A DNA stretch of 64,000 nt, from positions 3,511,999 through 3,575,998 of the forward strand of contig NZ_AP025492.1 of assembly GCF_024347515.1 (NCBI RefSeq), given 5' to 3'. A program made the translations under genes and the position numbers. The DNA is from Vibrio gigantis (GTDB lineage: Bacteria; Pseudomonadota; Gammaproteobacteria; Enterobacterales; Vibrionaceae). The notes beneath the pieces were generated by a model. It was given only the letters and a program-made list of their open reading frames with translations, did not search any database and was not told the origin of the DNA. Below, one piece after another: positions 1 through 14,459 of this stretch; position 1 is the stretch's first letter; each line of letters opens with the position of its first letter.

Positions 1-55
1 ATAAAGAATCAATGAAATTCTTCGCTTCCAGTCTTGCTTGTTTACGACTCGACAT
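1..55 (-). CDS. thiC: Phosphomethylpyrimidine synthase ThiC, N-terminal fragment (cut by window edge)
   Basis: Only the first 18 codons lie in the window; they read MSSRKQARLEAKNFIDSL, the typical start of Vibrio ThiC. ThiC is a radical-SAM enzyme that turns aminoimidazole ribotide into the pyrimidine moiety of thiamine. The ATG at 53-55 has an AAGGAA ribosome binding site about 8 bases upstream. An ATG five bases earlier is in another frame and does not give ThiC. The TPP riboswitch at 193-283 on the same strand fits this assignment. The rest of the gene lies outside, so integrity cannot be judged. Confidence 0.85.
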   Translation of the reverse strand, partial: MSSRKQARLEAKNFIDSL

Positions 56-192
56 AGCATTTTTCCTTGGCTTTTAGCCATTATTTATAGGGATAAAAAT
101 GCTTGACGGATTAGATGCTACAAGAGGGATCACGGTAAGAAATACAGTTGTGATCTGGAGATAGATCTCTAGAAGGATTCTAGTTAGATATC

Positions 193-283
193 TACTCTTG
201 TTCCCTTCGCAGGTATTAGCCTGATCAGGTTCAACGGATCCCGAGTTAACGGTCTCAGCCATATGGCACTCCGACAAGTTCGA
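193..283 (-). ncRNA. TPP riboswitch (THI element) controlling thiC
   Basis: On the minus strand the conserved THI-box blocks occur in order: GGAGTGCC, GGCTGAGA, GAACCTGATCAGG, and TACCTGCGAAGGGAACAAG. A closing helix CTTGT/ACAAG brackets them. This is the standard TPP aptamer. About 135 bases separate it from the thiC start. That stretch contains several inverted repeats, including GATCAC/GTGATC and a GGCT/AGCC hairpin next to the AAGGAA ribosome binding site, which may form the expression platform. Aptamer identity is seen directly; the switching mechanism is inferred. Confidence 0.93.
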
Positions 284-293
284 TCGAGTATAT

Positions 294-319
294 AAAAACG
301 GCTTGGATAAACCAAGCCG
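294..319 (-). terminator. Rho-independent terminator after crcB
   Basis: An 8-bp perfect stem CGGCTTGG/CCAAGCCG (299-306 with 312-319) has a 5-base loop and is followed on the minus strand by a run of five T. It lies directly after the crcB stop. Confidence 0.85.
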
Positions 320-345
320 AGTTGTTAACAAATCGTAAGAAAGTT

Positions 346-729
346 TTAAGACTTTATCAAAAGTTGGAAGCCGATCCATGCTGCTGAAATACTGAGAACC
401 ACGTTGAGCAACACATTAAGCCCCATCTTAAAGAAAGCGCCCTGCTGCATAAGAAGCACGTTATCCATCGAAAATGTAGAGAACGTAGTCAGTGCTCCAA
501 GGAAACCGAGGCCAATGATCTGTCTCCATGGCTCCGTCGCAACCATCTCATTTTCGAATGCGGCGATGAGCAAGCCCATAATCAAAGAGCCGATCACGTT
601 AACGGTCAGTGTTCCGTAAGGAAAGCCACGCCCTAACATCACTACACATAACTCTGAAATCAAATAGCGCGAACAAGCACCAAATGCGCCACCAATGGCA
701 ATAAAACCTAAAATAGATAGCTGACCCAT
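346..729 (-). CDS. crcB: Fluoride exporter / channel CrcB (Fluc)
   Basis: A 127-residue, four-helix inner-membrane protein of the CrcB/Fluc family, which lowers cytoplasmic fluoride as a dual-topology dimer. Family signatures are visible: GGAFGACSRY near the N-terminus and GALTTFSTFSMD in the middle. The start is the ATG at 727-729, preceded by GGGAGGA; a longer in-frame reading to 741 would need a TTG that lies upstream of this Shine-Dalgarno. I see no fluoride riboswitch motif in the roughly 100 bases upstream. Its own terminator lies at 294-319. It is probably transcribed separately from, or by read-through of, the oxidase gene upstream. Confidence 0.9.
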   Translation of the reverse strand: MGQLSILGFIAIGGAFGACSRYLISELCVVMLGRGFPYGTLTVNVIGSLIMGLLIAAFENEMVATEPWRQIIGLGFLGALTTFSTFSMDNVLLMQQGAFFKMGLNVLLNVVLSISAAWIGFQLLIKS

Positions 730-829
730 GAATCCTCCCAAATAACAGTCCCTATATTCTAGCTTTACCGCCGATAAAAGCGAGGGTAGAAACTAAGAAT
801 GCATGCGCAAAAATTAAACGTTACAGGTG

Positions 830-2212
830 TCACTTAACTTCAATATATCCCATTAGTCCCGTTTTCATGTGCTCAATGACATGACAGTGGTACATCCAAC
901 GTCCTGGGTTGTCTGCAACAAATGCAGCTTTAGCTCGGCCGTTTTTTCCAAGTAACACTGTATCGGTATGGAAAGGTTCTTCAATTTTTTTACCATCAAG
1001 TTCCAATACAGTAAATGTATGACCATGAATATGAATCGGGTGATGATATTGAGTGACGTTCTTAAGATCGAATATGTAAGTCTTACCTAACTCTAAAGTC
1101 GCCAACGGCTCTGGAATATTGTCTTTGCTCATTCCCTCCCATGCTCGCTTATTAGTAAGCCAAAATTTAGGCATGGACTTACCATCTTTAGATACTGGTG
1201 ATACCGCCCCTTCCCACTCAAACACAAAATCGATTTCTTCTGCGTTGGCGAGATCTAAGTTAGGCACGGGATTCAAAGGCAATGAAGGAAGTGTTTGGCC
1301 TTCTATTAACGTTGAATCTACAACCTCAAACTCACACAAGGAGAACGGAAAACGCCCCTTCATTTGAAGGACACTCACTTGCTCGCCCACCTTAGGAGCA
1401 ATCAGCCCAAGGTCGACACGCATACCTGGGCCAATTTTATATTGAGTCAGCTTATAAGGTGTCTTTACAGGGTTACCATCAATGCCAATGACCCATGCTT
1501 CTGCCCCTTCAATAGCAATCGGATAGGTAATCGTGTTATCAACATTAGCGATACGGAGCCTAGTCGTTGCATACTGCTTCAATTGATAGATAGGTTCATG
1601 TACTCCATTAACGCTACTCCACTCTCCTGGCGTGCCCATACGAGCGCTGAGGCGGGGAATCATTAAGTCTTTCCACTGACCTTGTTTGTCGATATGCCAA
1701 TGTTTAAGCATCAGAGCATGCTCTTCATCGAACTGAACTGGCGCGCTCTCTTCAACAATAATAAGGCCGACTAAGCCCATACCCAGTTGTTTAACGCTGT
1801 TCATGTGTGGGTGATACCAAAAAGTACCCGCATCTGGTGGGGTAAACTCATAGACAAACGTTTCACCGGGCATAATAGGAGGCTGACTTAAGAAAGGAAC
1901 CCCGTCCATTTCGATTGGAATTCTCAGTCCATGCCAATGAATTGTCGTCGGTTCTGAAAGCTTGTTGGTAAATCGGATCGTTACCTTTTCGCCTTGTCGA
2001 CAGCGAATAATCGGCGCTGGAATCTGTCCATTAAAGGCTAAAACATTAGTATTAAACCCCTTTACCAACTCAGCAGTTGAGGGCTCAGCAGTTAAGTCAT
2101 AAACGAACTTTCCTTGCTCATCAACAGACTGCTTCATTGAACAAGCCGGCAGGACGGTTAGTGCAGATATAGCGAGAGATGATTGAATAAACTTACGACG
2201 GGAAATATCCAT
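830..2212 (-). CDS. Multicopper oxidase, Tat-exported (laccase/CueO-like family)
   Basis: A 460-residue multicopper oxidase. The N-terminus SRRKFIQ is a twin-arginine signal; LPAC further on weakly resembles a lipobox but has proline at -2. All four copper-ligand motifs are present: HWHGLRIP (about residue 93), WYHPHMNS (about 132), HHPIHIHGHTF (about 390) and HCHVIEHMKTGLM near the C-terminus. The last contains the type 1 Cys, two His and axial Met, so the enzyme should be redox-active, unlike FtsP, which has lost copper sites. Substrate is unknown; Cu(I), Fe(II) or phenolics are the usual options. A Fur-like palindrome upstream (2257-2271) hints at iron control. Confidence 0.88.
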   Translation of the reverse strand: MDISRRKFIQSSLAISALTVLPACSMKQSVDEQGKFVYDLTAEPSTAELVKGFNTNVLAFNGQIPAPIIRCRQGEKVTIRFTNKLSEPTTIHWHGLRIPIEMDGVPFLSQPPIMPGETFVYEFTPPDAGTFWYHPHMNSVKQLGMGLVGLIIVEESAPVQFDEEHALMLKHWHIDKQGQWKDLMIPRLSARMGTPGEWSSVNGVHEPIYQLKQYATTRLRIANVDNTITYPIAIEGAEAWVIGIDGNPVKTPYKLTQYKIGPGMRVDLGLIAPKVGEQVSVLQMKGRFPFSLCEFEVVDSTLIEGQTLPSLPLNPVPNLDLANAEEIDFVFEWEGAVSPVSKDGKSMPKFWLTNKRAWEGMSKDNIPEPLATLELGKTYIFDLKNVTQYHHPIHIHGHTFTVLELDGKKIEEPFHTDTVLLGKNGRAKAAFVADNPGRWMYHCHVIEHMKTGLMGYIEVK

Positions 2213-2256
2213 ATTTGTTGCCTTTTAGTAATAACAACCAAAATGTAACAAAATAT

Positions 2257-2271
2257 TGAGAATAATTCTCA
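2257..2271. promoter_or_regulatory. Fur-like operator upstream of the multicopper oxidase
   Basis: A perfect 15-base palindrome, TGAGAATAATTCTCA, lies 45 bases before the oxidase start. It closely matches the Vibrio Fur-box core (GAGAATNATTCTC). Fur binding is inferred from this match only. Confidence 0.6.
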
Positions 2272-2488
2272 TAAAGAAGTGTGGTTTGTGCTATCGGTTA
2301 TTTATAAAAGAAGCTGAGATAAGTAAGCACTTACACTTTTAAGGCTAAGTTCTGTTAAAGATAGGAATTATCGAATAAATAGAAAGCAAAAAGATTCCAA
2401 GTTTTCTGCGGGGACGCGTAGTCTGGAGCCTTAAATATGCCAGGGGCGCCTAGCTATCCAAACATTACTTTTCAGAAGCAACAGACGT
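2272..2488. other. Intergenic stretch, no gene seen
   Basis: Between the oxidase promoter region and the rRNA operon terminator I find no convincing coding or RNA feature. The left part is AT-rich; around 2405-2455 it is more GC-rich without a clear motif. Confidence 0.5.
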
Positions 2489-2520
2489 AAAAAAGCCCCA
2501 GCATTTCTGCTGAGGCTTTA
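2489..2520 (-). terminator. Terminator of the rRNA operon
   Basis: Stem AAGCCCCAGCA/TGCTGAGGCTT (2493-2503 with 2508-2518, one mismatch), loop TTTC, followed on the minus strand by six T. It directly follows tRNA-Trp, the last gene of the operon. Confidence 0.88.
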
Positions 2521-2525
2521 GTATA

Positions 2526-2602
<77 letters not shown>

Positions 2603-2661
2603 AAAAATTTCATTACTTCAGATTCGAAAAAACCTCGCACTAGGCGAGGTTATCGAATAAG

Positions 2662-2738
2662 TGGCGGAGTGGACGGGACTCGAACCCGCGACCCCCGGCG
2701 TGACAGGCCGGTATTCTAACCAACTGAACTACCACTCC
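2662..2738 (-). tRNA. tRNA-Asp (GTC anticodon)
   Basis: A 77-nt cloverleaf with encoded CCA. The acceptor is GGAGTGG/CCACTCC; the anticodon loop CTGTCAC exposes GTC. It lies 41 bases after the 5S gene in the same transcript. Confidence 0.97.
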
Positions 2739-2779
2739 GCAGTGGAATACTTGTCGTCGCTGACAAGTGTTCAAATTTA

Positions 2780-2899
2780 AAGCCTGGCGATGTCCTACTC
2801 TCACATGGGGAAGCCCCACACTACCATCGGCGCTATTGTGTTTCACTTCTGAGTTCGGCATGGAATCAGGTGGGTCCACAATGCTATGGTCGCCAAGCA
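2780..2899 (-). rRNA. rrf: 5S ribosomal RNA
   Basis: About 120 nt, starting TGCTTGGCGACC and ending with the complementary GCCAGGC end. It contains the universal CATGCCGAACTCAGAAGTGAAAC block. It follows 23S by about 93 bases. Confidence 0.96.
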
Positions 2900-2992
2900 A
2901 ATTTTAAAATTCGGAAAGCTGTTTTCGTTCTCTTCAAACTCATTCAAGCGTTTGGTATTTCTTTGAGTCCATCAAAACCCCTTGGGTGTTGT

Positions 2993-5886
<2,894 letters not shown>

Positions 5887-6117
5887 ATACAACCCGAAAG
5901 GGTCTTAATGTATGGCAACTAACCAAGGTTTTTGGTTGTCATCAAGAAGGGTTAATTCTTGATAACTGTTTGCCGGACTCAATTGTGAATCAAACTAACG
6001 TTTGATTCGAATACAAGACACTTGAATGTGTTTGTTGTGTTTATCATAAAGATAAACATTGAGAACTTTTAAATTTGATTGAATTACTCGTAAGTAATCA
6101 ATCAGTCAGCTTTCCAA

Positions 6118-6130
6118 ATTGTTAAAGAGC
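6118..6130 (-). promoter_or_regulatory. boxA antitermination element in the 16S-23S spacer
   Basis: The minus-strand sequence GCTCTTTAACAAT matches the rRNA boxA bound by NusB/NusE. It lies between tRNA-Val and 23S, as expected. Confidence 0.8.
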
Positions 6131-6251
6131 ATGAGACTTTAAGAACCAGTGTTCTAAAATTCACATTTTCTAAAGACTCTCACAGTCGAAAAATCCAACC
6201 AGCGACATAAGAAGTGGTTTGGAGTTTTAACTTCCAAGAATATTTAGAGAA

Positions 6252-6327
6252 TGGTGGGCGATACCGGGCTCGAACCAGTGACCCCCTGCTTGTAAGGCAG
6301 GTGCTCTCCCAACTGAGCTAATCGCCC
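6252..6327 (-). tRNA. tRNA-Val (TAC anticodon)
   Basis: A 76-nt cloverleaf with encoded CCA. Acceptor GGGCGAT/ATCGCCC; the anticodon loop CTTACAA exposes TAC. It is the third tRNA of the 16S-23S spacer. Confidence 0.97.
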
Positions 6328-6359
6328 ACGATAGTTTTAATTCCTTCGCGGAGAAAGAA

Positions 6360-6435
6360 TGGTGGGTCGTGCAGGATTCGAACCTGCGACCAATTGATTA
6401 AAAGTCAACTGCTCTACCAACTGAGCTAACGACCC
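6360..6435 (-). tRNA. tRNA-Lys (TTT anticodon)
   Basis: A 76-nt cloverleaf with encoded CCA. Acceptor GGGTCGT/ACGACCC; the anticodon loop CTTTTAA exposes TTT. It is the middle tRNA of the spacer. Confidence 0.97.
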
Positions 6436-6437
6436 AA

Positions 6438-6513
6438 TGGTATCCCGTAGGGGAGTCGAACCCCTGTTACCGCCGTGAAAGGGCGGTGTCCTAGGCCTCT
6501 AGACGAACGGGAC
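6438..6513 (-). tRNA. tRNA-Glu (TTC anticodon)
   Basis: A 76-nt cloverleaf with encoded CCA, starting GTCCCGTT. The anticodon loop CTTTCAC exposes TTC. It is the first tRNA after 16S and only 2 bases separate it from tRNA-Lys. Confidence 0.97.
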
Positions 6514-6602
6514 ACTGGATTGAAGAACTTGGGAGTTCTTCGTCTCTTTTACTTTCTAAACCTAATCAATCTGTGTGGGCACTCATCGTAAATATCTTCG
6601 TA

Positions 6603-8157
<1,555 letters not shown>

Positions 8158-8400
8158 AAGATTTTGTGACTCAACGAATACTGACTTCAAAACTACTGTG
8201 TAATTTTAAAGTTATTACCATTCCAACAGAATGATAATGAATTGACTGTGCCAAATAACCCCTCTCTATAAAGAAAGTAATTATTCGTATTGGTCACTCA
8301 GTTCATTGAAATCAATTTTGTTACCGAAGTAACTGCTATTACCTAAGTAATAACGTTTTGATATTCATCAACGAGTGCCCACACAGATTGATAGGTTTAA

Positions 8401-8413
8401 ATTGTTAAAGAGC
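8401..8413 (-). promoter_or_regulatory. boxA antitermination element in the rRNA leader
   Basis: The minus-strand sequence GCTCTTTAACAAT lies about 30 bases after promoter P2 and matches boxA. The leader between here and 16S (8158-8400) shows no gene. Confidence 0.8.
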
Positions 8414-8440
8414 TTTTCCTTTTTGAGCTTCGCTCAAATC

Positions 8441-8476
8441 GGACGGCCATTTTAGCGATTTAAGTTTTAGTGTCAA
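8441..8476 (-). promoter_or_regulatory. rRNA operon promoter P2
   Basis: Minus-strand -35 TTGACA (8471-8476), 16-bp spacer, -10 TAAAAT (8449-8454), then a GC-rich discriminator GGCCGTCC typical of stringently controlled promoters. Confidence 0.75.
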
Positions 8477-8567
8477 CCACTATTTTCAAAACTTTTTTCA
8501 AGCGCTTAGCTTGGCTAATTAGGCTTGCTGATTCGTTTAGGTTTCTTTCGAAGCCATCCCGTGTCAG

Positions 8568-8640
8568 CGAGGTGGCATTATAGAGATTTCGATCACACTG
8601 GCAAGCCCTTTTTGAAGTTTTTCTTACTTTTTTGATTGTT
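8568..8640 (-). promoter_or_regulatory. rRNA operon promoter P1 with UP element
   Basis: Minus-strand -35 TTGCCA (8599-8604), 16-bp spacer, -10 TATAAT (8577-8582) and a GC-rich start region. The A-rich bases 8605-8640 just upstream look like an UP element. P1 lies about 130 bases upstream of P2, as in other rrn operons. Confidence 0.78.
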
Positions 8641-8724
8641 CGAGCGTTTTTTGTTCAAAACACCCCATTTTCACTAGTATTCCCCTTAATTAAGGGCTTA
8701 AGGTGCCTATATAAAGGAGGATTT

Positions 8725-9270
8725 ATGAGTTCAATACGTAGTTATAAAGGAATATCCCCCCAGATTGGACAAGATGTCTATATAGATACAAGTTCGGTAC
8801 TGGTTGGTGATATCAAAATCGGTAACGACTCCAGCGTGTGGCCTTTGGTTGCAGCTCGAGGGGATGTAAACCACATCCATATTGGAGAGAGAACTAATAT
8901 TCAAGACGGAAGCGTCTTGCACGTCACCCATAAGAATGCAGAAAATCCTGAGGGTTATCCTCTACTAATAGGTAATGATGTGACCATTGGCCATAAAGTA
9001 ATGCTGCATGGCTGCACTATTAAAGATCGTGTACTCGTCGGCATGGGCGCTATCTTATTAGATGGTGTGGTCGTCGAACAAGACGTAATGATTGGTGCGG
9101 GAAGTTTGGTGCCACCTAACAAGGTACTTGAGAGTGGTTATCTCTATGTAGGAAGCCCAGTTAAGCAAGCACGCCCATTAAATGATAAAGAACGTGCTTT
9201 CTTGCAGAAGTCGGCTGACAACTATGTTCAGAATAAAAACGACTATATAGACTCTGTCCTTCCAGCCTAA
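8725..9270 (+). CDS. yrdA: Gamma-carbonic anhydrase family protein YrdA
   Basis: A 181-residue left-handed beta-helix protein built on hexapeptide repeats (for example IGNDVTIGHKVMLHGCTI). The metal-binding His residues expected of the gamma-CA/PaaY family are present (HVTHKN, IGHKVMLHG). Activity is uncertain, as many relatives lack detectable carbonic anhydrase activity. The start is the ATG at 8725, behind AAGGAGG; upstream in-frame codons lie in the rRNA promoter region and do not resemble the family. It diverges from the rRNA operon and converges on yrdB, whose stop codon overlaps its own. Confidence 0.9.
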   Translation: MSSIRSYKGISPQIGQDVYIDTSSVLVGDIKIGNDSSVWPLVAARGDVNHIHIGERTNIQDGSVLHVTHKNAENPEGYPLLIGNDVTIGHKVMLHGCTIKDRVLVGMGAILLDGVVVEQDVMIGAGSLVPPNKVLESGYLYVGSPVKQARPLNDKERAFLQKSADNYVQNKNDYIDSVLPA

Positions 9271-9536
9271 AGCGCTTTGATCTGAATCCGATTAGAGGAG
9301 TCATACTCCTCTTCTTCTATTAACTCTTCCGCTAGCTCTTCAATATCGAAACGTAACCCTGAAAAGATAACTAAAGCTTGATCACCTTCCTCTATATCTT
9401 TACCGGCCAGTCGTGATAATTCTTCAATAGACATGACACATTCAATCAATGCGCCCGACTGTTGTGCAGGAAAAGTGATTGTTCGACTTGCTTCATCCCA
9501 ATCTTGGATATCAGGAAATAGAATTGATTGATTCAT
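9267..9536 (-). CDS. yrdB: DUF1488 family protein YrdB
   Basis: An 89-residue acidic cytoplasmic protein of the DUF1488/YrdB family, function unknown. The C-terminal part is strikingly acidic (EELAEELIEEEEYDSS). It lies 16 bases after aroE on the same strand, the same order (aroE-yrdB-yrdA) as in Escherichia coli, so it is probably co-transcribed with aroE. Its stop overlaps the stop of convergent yrdA. Confidence 0.82.
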   Translation of the reverse strand: MNQSILFPDIQDWDEASRTITFPAQQSGALIECVMSIEELSRLAGKDIEEGDQALVIFSGLRFDIEELAEELIEEEEYDSSNRIQIKAL

Positions 9537-9552
9537 TTTTATAAATACCTTG

Positions 9553-10383
9553 TTACATCTCTAGGTTTTTACGTAGTTCTCTTAAGATCTGCTTAGTTCC
9601 CGGACGAAGACCACGCCATAGTATGAAGCTCTCTGCAGCCTGACCCACCAGCATACCTAAACCATCATAAGCAGCATGAACACCATTATCTAATGCCCAT
9701 TGGTTGAATACTGTATTGCCTGAACCATAAACCATGTCGTAGACGACACTATTACTATTGAAGATAGATGGAGAAACTTCTGGTAGTTGACCACTTAGGC
9801 CTGATGACGTTGAGTTAATAATGACATCAAAGCCTTCAAGCACATCACTTAGCCCTACCCCTTTAATGTTTCCATGCGAGGTAAACATCTCAGATAACAG
9901 TTCAGCTTTTGAACTGGTGCGGTTAGCCACCACTAATTGCTGCGGCTTTTGATCGAGGAGAGGTTGAATCACTCCTCTTGCTGCGCCACCAGCACCCAGT
10001 AAGAGAACTCGAGCTCCCTCTAATACCACTTGGTGTTGAAGTAGATCTTGAACAAGCCCCTCACCATCAGTGTTATCACCAATGATTTCTCCGTCATCTA
10101 GCTTCTTTAATGTATTAACAGCACCGGCTAGCTGAGCTCTTTCAGTCAATCGATTAGCAAACTGATAAGCGTCTTCTTTAAATGGTGCTGTGACATTACA
10201 CCCTCTACCGCCTTCGCTAAAAAAAGCGTTAGCCTCGGTAATGAATTGACCGTGTTCTGGCTGCAGTGCTGTATAGGTAAGTTGTTGATTGGTTTGGCGA
10301 GCAAATAATGTGTGAATGAATGGCGATTTGCTTTGCCCAATAGGGTTACCGAAAACGGCATAACGATCTACTTGCTGTGTCAT
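9553..10383 (-). CDS. aroE: Shikimate dehydrogenase AroE
   Basis: A 276-residue NADPH-dependent shikimate dehydrogenase, step four of chorismate synthesis. Visible motifs are [10 protein letters not shown] (shikimate site), NVTAPFKED with the catalytic Lys, GDNTDGEG with the catalytic Asp, the nucleotide-binding GAGGAARGV, and NRTSSKAE. I chose the ATG at 10381-10383, preceded by AAGGA, because [14 protein letters not shown] matches family starts; 11 more in-frame codons upstream look non-native. GQSKSP has Gln where the family commonly has His. A hairpin at 10405-10432 separates it from hemF. Confidence 0.95.
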   Translation of the reverse strand: MTQQVDRYAVFGNPIGQSKSPFIHTLFARQTNQQLTYTALQPEHGQFITEANAFFSEGGRGCNVTAPFKEDAYQFANRLTERAQLAGAVNTLKKLDDGEIIGDNTDGEGLVQDLLQHQVVLEGARVLLLGAGGAARGVIQPLLDQKPQQLVVANRTSSKAELLSEMFTSHGNIKGVGLSDVLEGFDVIINSTSSGLSGQLPEVSPSIFNSNSVVYDMVYGSGNTVFNQWALDNGVHAAYDGLGMLVGQAAESFILWRGLRPGTKQILRELRKNLEM

Positions 10384-10401
10384 ATCCTTACCTAACAGAA
10401 A

Positions 10402-10432
10402 TAATAAAAGGGTCATCTATATAGACGACCCT
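10402..10432 (-). terminator. Probable terminator after hemF
   Basis: Stem AGGGTC-x-TCTA/TAGA-x-GACCCT (10409-10432) followed on the minus strand by TTTTATTATTT. It lies between the hemF stop and the aroE start, so aroE may have its own promoter or rely on read-through. Confidence 0.6.
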
Positions 10433-10459
10433 ATCACTATCCCTATAAGGAAGGAAGAA

Positions 10460-11955
<1,496 letters not shown>

Positions 11956-12062
11956 GGGTTGCCTCATTAAGTCAGTTATCGAACTCACTAAGTGTACAAA
12001 TTATCACTCACTGTTACTAAAGCTATTTGTTTATAAAATGTATCAATTGGCAATTTAGACTG

Positions 12063-12100
12063 ACGCAAACGTTTTCCTTAAGCGATTTTACCCGTATAAT
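12063..12100 (+). promoter_or_regulatory. purEK promoter with PurR operator
   Basis: The 16-base sequence ACGCAAACGTTTTCCT (12063-12078) matches the PurR operator consensus. It covers the -35 region of a promoter whose -10 is TATAAT (12095-12100). Purine-dependent repression by PurR is therefore expected. Confidence 0.88.
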
Positions 12101-12150
12101 GCGCGCAAAATATCTAATCACTAATTAAATCGTACCTGAAGGAGTTTGAG

Positions 12151-12636
12151 ATGACTGTCGGTATTATCATGGGTTCTAAATCTGATTGGCCAACAATGAA
12201 GCTAGCTGCGGACATGTTGGATCAGTTTGGCGTGGCGTACGAAACAAAAGTGGTTTCAGCTCACCGCACACCTCAGTTGCTTGCAGACTACGCAACCAGT
12301 GCGAAAGAGCGCGGTATTAAAGTCATTATTGCTGGTGCTGGCGGTGCTGCTCACCTACCAGGCATGGCGGCTGCTTTCACAAGCGTCCCAGTTCTTGGCG
12401 TTCCAGTTCAGTCTAAAGCGCTGAAAGGCATGGATTCTCTGCTTTCTATCGTGCAAATGCCAAAAGGCATTGCGGTAGGTACTCTGGCTATCGGTGAAGC
12501 GGGTGCAGCGAACGCTGGCATCCTAGCCGCTCAAATCATTGGCACACACAATGAAGAAGTAATGGCAAAAGTAGAAGCATTCCGCTCTGAGCAAACAGAA
12601 ACGGTACTTGCTAATCCAAACCCTGCAGAGGACTAA
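12151..12636 (+). CDS. purE: N5-carboxyaminoimidazole ribonucleotide mutase PurE
   Basis: A 161-residue class I PurE, which moves the carboxyl of N5-CAIR to C4 in purine synthesis. [16 protein letters not shown] and the [11 protein letters not shown] loop with the catalytic His are present, the hallmarks of the mutase rather than the CO2-using class II. A GAAGGAG ribosome binding site precedes the ATG. purK follows after 5 bases; a PurR box lies upstream. Confidence 0.97.
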   Translation: MTVGIIMGSKSDWPTMKLAADMLDQFGVAYETKVVSAHRTPQLLADYATSAKERGIKVIIAGAGGAAHLPGMAAAFTSVPVLGVPVQSKALKGMDSLLSIVQMPKGIAVGTLAIGEAGAANAGILAAQIIGTHNEEVMAKVEAFRSEQTETVLANPNPAED

Positions 12637-12641
12637 TCCCC

Positions 12642-13772
12642 ATGCATGTTCTTGTGTTAGGCGCGGGCCAACTTGCTCGCATGATGTCCCTAGCTGGGGC
12701 ACCGCTGAATATTGAAATTTCTGCTTTTGATGTTGGCAGCAAAAATATTGTTCATCCATTAACGCAAGCGATTCTAGGCAACGGCTTAGAGAATGCGATA
12801 GAGCGAGCGGACGTCATTACGGCTGAGTTCGAACACATCCCTCACGACGTACTTGAGGTATGTGAGCGCAGCGGTAAGTTCTTACCGACCACAGAAGCAA
12901 TCAAAGCAGGCGGTGACCGTCGCCTTGAAAAAGCGCTGTTAGACGAAGCGAACGTGAAAAACGCTAAGTACTATGTGATTAACTCTCGCGAAGACTTTAA
13001 CGCTGCGATCGCTCACGTTGGCTTACCAATGGTACTGAAGAGCACACTTGGCGGCTACGATGGTAAGGGCCAGTGGCGCTTAAAGACACTAGACAATGTT
13101 GACGCGACTTGGGCAGAAATGGCCGAGTGCATTGCAGCGACAGACAATCAAGCCATTGTGGCTGAAGAGTTCGTTCCATTCGACCGTGAAGTATCACTGG
13201 TTGGTGCTCGCGGTACCAATGGCGAGATTCAAGTGTACCCACTGGCTGAGAATGTTCACACCGACGGCGTGTTGAGCTTATCGACCGCGATTGATGACAT
13301 GGAACTGCAAGAGCAAGCGAAAACCATGTTCACAGCAATTGCAGAACGCTTAGATTACGTTGGCGTGCTAGCACTTGAGTTCTTTGATGTTCAAGGTTCA
13401 CTGCTGGTTAACGAGATAGCACCACGTGTTCATAACTCTGGCCACTGGACGCAACAAGGCGCTGAAACTTGTCAGTTTGAGAACCATCTGCGTGCTGTAT
13501 GTGGCATGCCACTAGGCAGCACTAAGCTGATTCGTCCAACCGCAATGATCAACATTCTTGGTGAAGATACTCTACCTGAGGCTATTCTGGCCCAAGGTGG
13601 CTGTCATGTTCATTGGTATGGTAAAGAGAAGCGTGCAGGTCGTAAGATGGGCCATATTAACGTGAGCGCTGACTACAACGCAGAACTGCAAAGAGCGTTG
13701 TGCTCATTGGCTGATATTCTCGATAAGCAAGCCTACCCGGCTGTGCATGAGTTTGCTGAGCAGATGAAGTAA
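12642..13772 (+). CDS. purK: N5-carboxyaminoimidazole ribonucleotide synthase PurK
   Basis: A 376-residue ATP-grasp enzyme that carboxylates AIR with bicarbonate and ATP. The N-terminal domain starts [16 protein letters not shown]-grasp features include [28 protein letters not shown] and [14 protein letters not shown]. It supplies substrate to PurE, encoded just upstream. A strong terminator ends the operon at 13816-13843. Confidence 0.97.
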   Translation: MHVLVLGAGQLARMMSLAGAPLNIEISAFDVGSKNIVHPLTQAILGNGLENAIERADVITAEFEHIPHDVLEVCERSGKFLPTTEAIKAGGDRRLEKALLDEANVKNAKYYVINSREDFNAAIAHVGLPMVLKSTLGGYDGKGQWRLKTLDNVDATWAEMAECIAATDNQAIVAEEFVPFDREVSLVGARGTNGEIQVYPLAENVHTDGVLSLSTAIDDMELQEQAKTMFTAIAERLDYVGVLALEFFDVQGSLLVNEIAPRVHNSGHWTQQGAETCQFENHLRAVCGMPLGSTKLIRPTAMINILGEDTLPEAILAQGGCHVHWYGKEKRAGRKMGHINVSADYNAELQRALCSLADILDKQAYPAVHEFAEQMK

Positions 13773-13815
13773 GCCTACATTGGTTTATGGATACAAAAAG
13801 TTCATTGGATATAGA

Positions 13816-13843
13816 AACGGCGCTCATTGAGCGCCGTTTTTTT
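13816..13843 (+). terminator. Terminator of purEK
   Basis: Perfect 10-bp stem AACGGCGCTC/GAGCGCCGTT (13816-13825 with 13829-13838), 3-base loop, then seven T. Confidence 0.92.
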
Positions 13844-13877
13844 ATTTCTGGTCATTCACTTACTGTGATTAACATGA

Positions 13878-14447
13878 CTACTGAGATTGAATGTGATGAC
13901 ACTTACGATCAGCACATTGCTTCTTAGTGCCATTGGCTGTTTTCTTCTCCAGTAACAACGGGAACTGGCACTCTTCACAGCGACCAATAACAGGAGGCTG
14001 ATTAACGGCAAACTTACACTTAGGGTAGTTATCACAAGCATAGAAGGTTTTGCCATAGCGAGATTTACGCTCAACCAAATGGCCTCTGCCACACTCAGGG
14101 CACGCAACAAGTGGCTGCTCTTCAGGTTGTTCTTTCGGTTGATCCAAAGATTCGATGTGATTACACGTTGGGTAACTACTGCAACCAATAAACATCCCAA
14201 AGCGGCCCTGCCTTAATACCAACTCGTTTTGGCATTTAGGACACGGCACACCCAGCTCTTTCACCACGTGTCCATCGTTTTGATGCAACGGCTTGATGTA
14301 ATCACAGCTCGGGTACTGCTTACAGCCTAAAAATGGACCGTGCTTACCATGGCGAAGCTGAAGCTCTCCACCACACTGTGGACATGGTTCATGCTCTAAT
14401 GCATGTTCATGTGCTGAAAAAAGCTGATTATCAATCTTACTACTCAT
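13878..14447 (-). CDS. yrdD: Topoisomerase-type zinc-ribbon protein YrdD
   Basis: A 189-residue protein made of four zinc ribbons like those at the C-terminus of DNA topoisomerase I. Each has CxxC...C...C: CPQCGGEL...GCKQYPSC, CPKCQNEL...GCSSYPTC, CPECGRGH...ACDNYPKC, and a more divergent CEECQFPL...CADRKC. It probably binds single-stranded DNA or RNA; a specific role is not known. It lies last in the minus-strand LysM-dprA-smg-yrdD cluster, the same neighbourhood as in Escherichia coli. Confidence 0.87.
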   Translation of the reverse strand: MSSKIDNQLFSAHEHALEHEPCPQCGGELQLRHGKHGPFLGCKQYPSCDYIKPLHQNDGHVVKELGVPCPKCQNELVLRQGRFGMFIGCSSYPTCNHIESLDQPKEQPEEQPLVACPECGRGHLVERKSRYGKTFYACDNYPKCKFAVNQPPVIGRCEECQFPLLLEKKTANGTKKQCADRKCHHIQSQ

Positions 14448-14459
14448 GACAAGCCTGTG

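Noticed and set aside
74..379. 101-codon minus-strand frame over the thiC leader
   Set aside because: It runs through the TPP aptamer and the crcB terminator; the sequence is explained by the riboswitch.
742..829. Fluoride riboswitch before crcB
   Set aside because: The conserved GGCGATGG...ladder of the crcB motif RNA was not found.
13856..14200. Minus-strand frame overlapping yrdD
   Set aside because: A shadow frame of yrdD, whose zinc-ribbon Cys pattern is clear in the other frame.
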